From the NCBI GenBank assembly GCA_018239675.1, contig JAFEGX010000122.1, positions 1 through 45,256 of the forward strand: a DNA stretch of 45,256 nt, written 5' to 3'. The DNA is from Verrucomicrobiota bacterium (GTDB lineage Bacteria > Verrucomicrobiota > Verrucomicrobiia > Opitutales > Opitutaceae). The notes beneath the pieces were generated by a model that was not told the origin of the DNA, searched no databases, and saw only the letters and a list, made by a program, of their open reading frames with translations. Both the position numbers and the translations under genes were made by a program. Below, one piece after another: positions 41,463-45,256 of the stretch (positions within the stretch are counted from its first letter, which is position 1; each line of letters starts with the position of its first letter).

Positions 41463-43074
41463 GCTGACGCCGCGCGTCCGGGTCGCCGGTCTGGCGCTGA
41501 TCCTGGCCGCCGCGGCCGGGCTGGCCCTCGCGGGCTGCGGTCGGTCCGGCGGGGCCGGCGACGGCACCGTGCTCCGCATCAGCCAGCGCAACGAGCCGGC
41601 CGACCTCGATCCCGCTCGCGCCACGCTGCCCGACGACTTTTTTATCCTGCGCGCGCTCTGCGAGGGCCTCGTCGCCCCCGACCCCGCCGGCGGCACGCCG
41701 GTGCCGGCCGCCGCGGAGTCGTGGACCGTCTCGCCCGACGGCTGCACGTACATCTTTCATCTCCGCGCCGACGGCCGGTGGAGCGACGGCCAGCCGGTCA
41801 CCGCGGCCGATTTCGTCGCGTCCTACCACCGGCTGCTCACCCCGGCCAACGCCGCGCCCAAGGCCCCGCTCTTCGACCTGGTCCGCGGGGCGCGCGCCTT
41901 CGCCGCGGGGCTCACCGCGGATTTCGGCACGGTCGGCTTCCGGGCCGCCGACCCGCGCACGCTGGTCGTCACGCTCGAGCGCGCCGCGCCGCGCTTCCTG
42001 TACTACGCGGCCAGCGGGCCGTGGCTCCCGGCCAACCCGGCGGCGGTGGCGCGGTACGGCCGAGCCTGGACCCGCGCGGGTCATTTCGTCGGCAACGGGC
42101 CGTTCACCCTGGCGGAATGGAGCCCGCACCAGCGGATCGTCGTGCGCCGGAACCCCGGCTACCACGCGGCGGCGCACGTGCTGCTGGACGAGATCCAGTT
42201 CATCGCGTTCGACAACGGCGACGCCGAGGAGCGCGCGTTCCGCTCGGGCCAGGTCGACGTCACGATGGCCGTGCCCTTCACGAAGCTCGACTCGTACCAG
42301 CAGGACCGGCCGGATGAGTTGCACCGAGCACCACTGGCCGAGACCCGGTACCTGGCCTTCAACACCGGCAGGGCCCCGCTCAATGACCGGCGGGTCCGGC
42401 AGGCACTGTCGCTCGCGCTTGACCGGACGCGCCTGGTCGAGCGCGTGGTGCGCGGCGGCCAGGAGCCGGCCGAGCGCTTTGTCCCGCCCGCCCTTCGCTA
42501 CGGGCATGACACTGCCCGACGCCTCGGAGCCGGGCCCTTCGAAGACGCAGAGACTGCCCGTGCCCTGCTGGCGGCGGCTGGTTTTCCCGGCGGCCGCGGC
42601 TTCCCGCCGCTGGAGCTGTCCACGTGGACCGCCAGCTCGACCTGCGAGGCGATCCAGGCGATGTGGCGGAAGGAACTCGGCATCGAGGTCTCGATCGCCA
42701 CGCGCGAGGCCAAGGTCCACCTGGCCACGCTCCGCGAGGGCCGGTACGACCTCGCGTTCATCACGGCGATTCCCGACGTGGCCGACGCCGCCAACCTGCT
42801 GGGCGATTTCGCGACGGACGCGCCGGCCAACTACCCGCACTGGTCCGACGCAGCCTTCGACCGCCTCCTGGCGGCCGCCCGCGAGGCCACCACCGGACCG
42901 GCGCAGGCCGCCCGCCTGCGCGAGGCGGAGGCCCGCCTGCTGGATCAGCTCCCCGCCACGCCGCTCTATTTCAACACCATCAACTGGCTGATGCGGCCCG
43001 GCATCCAGGGCTGGCGTCCCGACCCGCTTTGGACACGCTACTATCTCGACCTCTCCCTCCATGCGCAAAACTAG
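41446..43074 (+). CDS. OppA-like peptide-binding lipoprotein (SBP family 5), copy 2
   Basis: The 542-residue protein is a second SBP_bac_5 lipoprotein with a signal ending LALAGC (Cys at about 31). It has ISQRNEPADLDPARATLP, ILRALCEGLVAPDP, SWTVSPDGCTYIFHLRADG, and SDGQPVTAADFVASYHRL. It is more distant from copies 1 and 3 than they are from each other: it lacks the RGIREQVLH lead-in. Overlaps at both ends (17 bases upstream, 14 bases with the peptidase) imply a tightly coupled operon. The second half contains APANYPHWSDAAFDRLLAAA and QLPATPLYFNTINWL, which is where OppA proteins close over the peptide. Ligand unknown. Confidence 0.92.
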   Translation: MSGWSELTPRVRVAGLALILAAAAGLALAGCGRSGGAGDGTVLRISQRNEPADLDPARATLPDDFFILRALCEGLVAPDPAGGTPVPAAAESWTVSPDGCTYIFHLRADGRWSDGQPVTAADFVASYHRLLTPANAAPKAPLFDLVRGARAFAAGLTADFGTVGFRAADPRTLVVTLERAAPRFLYYAASGPWLPANPAAVARYGRAWTRAGHFVGNGPFTLAEWSPHQRIVVRRNPGYHAAAHVLLDEIQFIAFDNGDAEERAFRSGQVDVTMAVPFTKLDSYQQDRPDELHRAPLAETRYLAFNTGRAPLNDRRVRQALSLALDRTRLVERVVRGGQEPAERFVPPALRYGHDTARRLGAGPFEDAETARALLAAAGFPGGRGFPPLELSTWTASSTCEAIQAMWRKELGIEVSIATREAKVHLATLREGRYDLAFITAIPDVADAANLLGDFATDAPANYPHWSDAAFDRLLAAAREATTGPAQAARLREAEARLLDQLPATPLYFNTINWLMRPGIQGWRPDPLWTRYYLDLSLHAQN

Positions 43075-44704
43075 CCTCGCCCTCCTCGCCGCCACCATCG
43101 CCGGCGTCTCCGCCCTGACTTGCCCCGCCAGCTCGCCCGCCCGGATGCTGGCCCGCGTCAAGGTGCTCGCTTCGGACGAATTTGAAGGCCGCGGGCCCGG
43201 CACCGCGGGCGAGGAGAAAACTATCCAGTACCTCGTTGGCGAGTACCGGAAGATCGGCCTCGAGCCCGGCAACCCGGACGGGACCTACATCCAGGCCGTC
43301 CCGCTCGTCGGCATCACCTCGCACCCGACGCTGTCGTTCACGGTGGGCGGCCAGACCCTGCCGATGACGAACATCAACGACTTCGTCGGCTCGACGAGCC
43401 GCGTGACGCCCCACGTCGCCTATCAGGACACCGAAGTCGTGTTCGCGGGCTACGGCGTCACGGCACCGGAGTATGGCTGGGACGACTTCAAGGGCGTCGA
43501 TGTTCGCGGAAAGACCATCGTCGTCCTGGTCAACGACCCGCCGGTGATCGATCCGACGACAGGCAAGCTCGACCCGAAGGTGTTTGGCGGGCAGGCCATG
43601 ACCTACTATGGCCGCTGGACCTACAAGTACGAGAACGCCGCCGCCCACGGCGCCGCGGCCTGCCTGATCGTGCACGAGACCGGGCCGGCGGGCTATCCCT
43701 TCGCCGTCGTCGTCGGCAGCCGCAGCCGCGAGAACTTCGAGATCCGCACGCCGGACGGCAACGCGGGCCACCTCGGCATGGAGGCCTGGCTCACCCAGCA
43801 GGCGGCCGAGCGCCTGTGCCGCGCCTGCGGCCAGGATTTCGCGGCCCTGAAGCGCGCCGCGGTGAGCCGCGGGTTCCAACCCGTCCCGCTCGCGGCCAAG
43901 GCGTCGTTCACCATCGGCAACGACCTCCGCAACGTCGACTCGCGGAATGTCGTCGCGAAACTCACCGGCTCCGACCCGAAGCTGCGCGACGAATTCGTCG
44001 TGTTCACCGCGCACTGGGACCACCTCGGCCGCGACCCGCGGCTCGCGGGCGACCAGATCTTCAACGGCGCCGACGACAATGCGTCCGGCGTGGCCTGGCA
44101 GCTCGAGGTGGCGCAGGACCTGGCGGCGCTCCCGGCCGCGCAGCGCCCGCGGCGGAGCGTGCTGTTCCTCAACGTCACGGCCGAGGAGAAGGGCCTCCTG
44201 GGCTCGCGCTACTATGTGACCAGCCCGCTCTATCCGCTCACGCGCACCGTCGCCTGCGTCAACACCGACGGCGGCAACTACTATGGCCGCACGCACGACG
44301 TGAAGGTCGTGGGCACCGACCAGTCGACCCTCGACGACATCGGGGCCGCCGTGGCCCGCACGCAGGGCCGGACCATCTCGCCCGACCCGGTGCCGGAGAT
44401 GGGCTACTATTACCGCAGCGACCATTTCGAGTTCGCGAAGGTCGGGATCCCCTCGTACTACCCGAAGCGCGGCTACCACTACGTCGATCGGCCCGAGGAC
44501 TGGGGCAATGCGTTCGAGGCGCGCTACGTCCAGGACAACTACCACAAGGTCAGCGACGAGGTCCGGCCCGACTGGACGTTCGAGGGCGGCGCGCAGGACG
44601 CGGACTTCCTCGCCGAGGTGATCCGCCGGGTTGCGGACGACGACCAGCGGCCGGCGTGGAAGGCGGACAGCCAGTTCCGCGACCGCCATCCGGCCGGCCC
44701 GTGA
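43061..44704 (+). CDS. M28-family zinc aminopeptidase, secreted
   Basis: The 547-residue protein starts with a signal peptide (MRKTSLALLAATIAGVSALTC). An N-terminal part (30-130) has KVLASDEFEGRGPGTAGEEK. A PA-type insert (about 130-240) precedes the peptidase core. Zinc ligands of the two-metal site are visible: His in VVFTAHWDHLG, bridging Asp in NGADDNASGVAW, catalytic Glu pair in NVTAEEKGLLGSRY, Asp in VNTDGGNYYG and His in DNYHKVSDE. It removes N-terminal residues from peptides in the periplasm or outside the cell. Its start overlaps the second OppA-like gene, coupling peptide hydrolysis with peptide binding. Confidence 0.93.
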   Translation: MRKTSLALLAATIAGVSALTCPASSPARMLARVKVLASDEFEGRGPGTAGEEKTIQYLVGEYRKIGLEPGNPDGTYIQAVPLVGITSHPTLSFTVGGQTLPMTNINDFVGSTSRVTPHVAYQDTEVVFAGYGVTAPEYGWDDFKGVDVRGKTIVVLVNDPPVIDPTTGKLDPKVFGGQAMTYYGRWTYKYENAAAHGAAACLIVHETGPAGYPFAVVVGSRSRENFEIRTPDGNAGHLGMEAWLTQQAAERLCRACGQDFAALKRAAVSRGFQPVPLAAKASFTIGNDLRNVDSRNVVAKLTGSDPKLRDEFVVFTAHWDHLGRDPRLAGDQIFNGADDNASGVAWQLEVAQDLAALPAAQRPRRSVLFLNVTAEEKGLLGSRYYVTSPLYPLTRTVACVNTDGGNYYGRTHDVKVVGTDQSTLDDIGAAVARTQGRTISPDPVPEMGYYYRSDHFEFAKVGIPSYYPKRGYHYVDRPEDWGNAFEARYVQDNYHKVSDEVRPDWTFEGGAQDADFLAEVIRRVADDDQRPAWKADSQFRDRHPAGP

Positions 44705-44758
44705 CCGCCGCCCCCTTTTGGGCTTTCACCGCGCGGCGGGACCCGCCTTGATCCCGGC

Positions 44759-45256
44759 GTGGCTTTACCCCGCGCCCCGCACGCCGCCGCCTGTCTCCTG
44801 CTGTTCGCCCTGGGCGCCTGCCTCCGGCGGGAGACGCCGGTGGAGCGCGGCATCCGCGAGCAGGTGCTGCACCAGAACCTGGCGGCCGAGCCGAGCACGC
44901 TCGACCCGCAGTTCCTCCACTTCAATACCGACTTCAATCTCATCATGGCGCTCGGCGAGGCGCTGGTCGGTTACGACCCGCATGACCTGCACCCGGTCCC
45001 TGGCGTCGCCGAGCGCTGGGAGCTCTCACCGGACCAGCTGACCTACACGTTCCACCTGCGGGCCGATGCCCGGTGGTCGAACGGCGACCCGGTGACGGCG
45101 CGCGACTTCGTGTTCAGCGTGCGGCGGATCCTCTCGCCGCGGCTGGGCTCGCCCTTCCGCTTCTATCTCGACGACGTCCGCCGCGCGCAGGACTACGCCG
45201 CGGCCGCGCGGCTGGACTTCAGCAAGGTCGGGGTTCGGGCGCTCGACGACCGCACG
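44759..45256 (+). CDS. OppA-like peptide-binding lipoprotein, copy 3, truncated by window end
   Basis: The frame is open to the right edge for 166 residues. GTG 44759 gives a signal ending LFALGAC (lipobox, Cys at about 21). It continues ETPVERGIREQVLHQNLAAE, STLDPQFLHFNTDFN, PVPGVAERWELSPDQLTYTF and SNGDPVTARDFVFSVRRI, nearly matching copy 1 over the first 120 residues. A tandem duplication is therefore likely. The gene runs off the window, so total length and later domains cannot be judged. It is 54 bases after the M28 gene, in the same direction. Confidence 0.85.
   Translation, partial: MALPRAPHAAACLLLFALGACLRRETPVERGIREQVLHQNLAAEPSTLDPQFLHFNTDFNLIMALGEALVGYDPHDLHPVPGVAERWELSPDQLTYTFHLRADARWSNGDPVTARDFVFSVRRILSPRLGSPFRFYLDDVRRAQDYAAAARLDFSKVGVRALDDRT

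Noticed and set aside
39495-41753. 752-residue open frame on the minus strand
   Set aside because: Antisense to ispF and the first OppA-like gene, both of which have clear family motifs.
1-45256. tRNA, rRNA, CRISPR, insertion sequence or prophage
   Set aside because: No cloverleaf-like segment, regularly spaced direct repeats, transposase motif or phage gene was recognised anywhere in the window.

Overview
The window is a very G+C-rich bacterial chromosome segment with densely packed, mostly housekeeping-type genes. A Verrucomicrobiota of the Opitutaceae type is the best guess. The reasons are a greA gene with a very long N-terminal extension (long GreA variants are known from the chlamydial side of the PVC group), a strong G/C bias, and intergenic spaces filled with short repeated words arranged as long imperfect palindromes. 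This is inference; no rRNA or tRNA gene is present to anchor it. I saw no insertion sequence, phage gene, CRISPR array or origin.

Layout. 1-3410: two divergent polytopic membrane proteins of the GT-C/glycopolymer type (the first cut by the window edge) and a GT4 glycosyltransferase. 3495-13674: a lipid and glycan block. It holds a serine-palmitoyltransferase-like alpha-oxoamine synthase (+). A minus-strand series follows, in transcription order: ACP-dehydratase fusion, beta-ketoacyl synthase, SDR reductase, MGDG-synthase-like glycosyltransferase, and two GT4 glycosyltransferases. Last come a plus-strand GT4 enzyme and a hotdog thioesterase. Together these look like the parts list for a glycosylated sphingolipid-like or other amino-lipid and are the most interesting system here. 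13802-17459: queG-aroK, ltaE, and a secreted FKBP isomerase with a clear terminator. 17607-23769: a 635-residue protein with a C-terminal LOG domain and an unrecognised N-terminal half, then purD with a small secreted protein, a low-molecular-weight phosphatase and glyA.

23770-28523: a 640-base gene-poor stretch, a CHASE-PAS hybrid histidine kinase bracketed by two copies of a repeat, and an aspartic-protease/PDZ lipoprotein. 28545-34758: rsmB diverging from the long greA, an ArsR-methyltransferase fusion, and an AraC regulator diverging from a PhyH dioxygenase. 34949-37675 (minus): ispE then ptsI. 37717-45256 (plus): pyrF, ispD, ispF, then an uptake/degradation run of two OppA-like lipoproteins, an M28 aminopeptidase and a third, truncated OppA-like gene.

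How they work together: ispD, ispE and ispF supply three steps of the MEP isoprenoid pathway. The OppA-like proteins plus M28 peptidase suggest peptide capture and hydrolysis at the envelope, but no permease or ATPase genes are in view. Start codons were chosen by homology-like N-termini, overlaps and position; several genes probably start at GTG.
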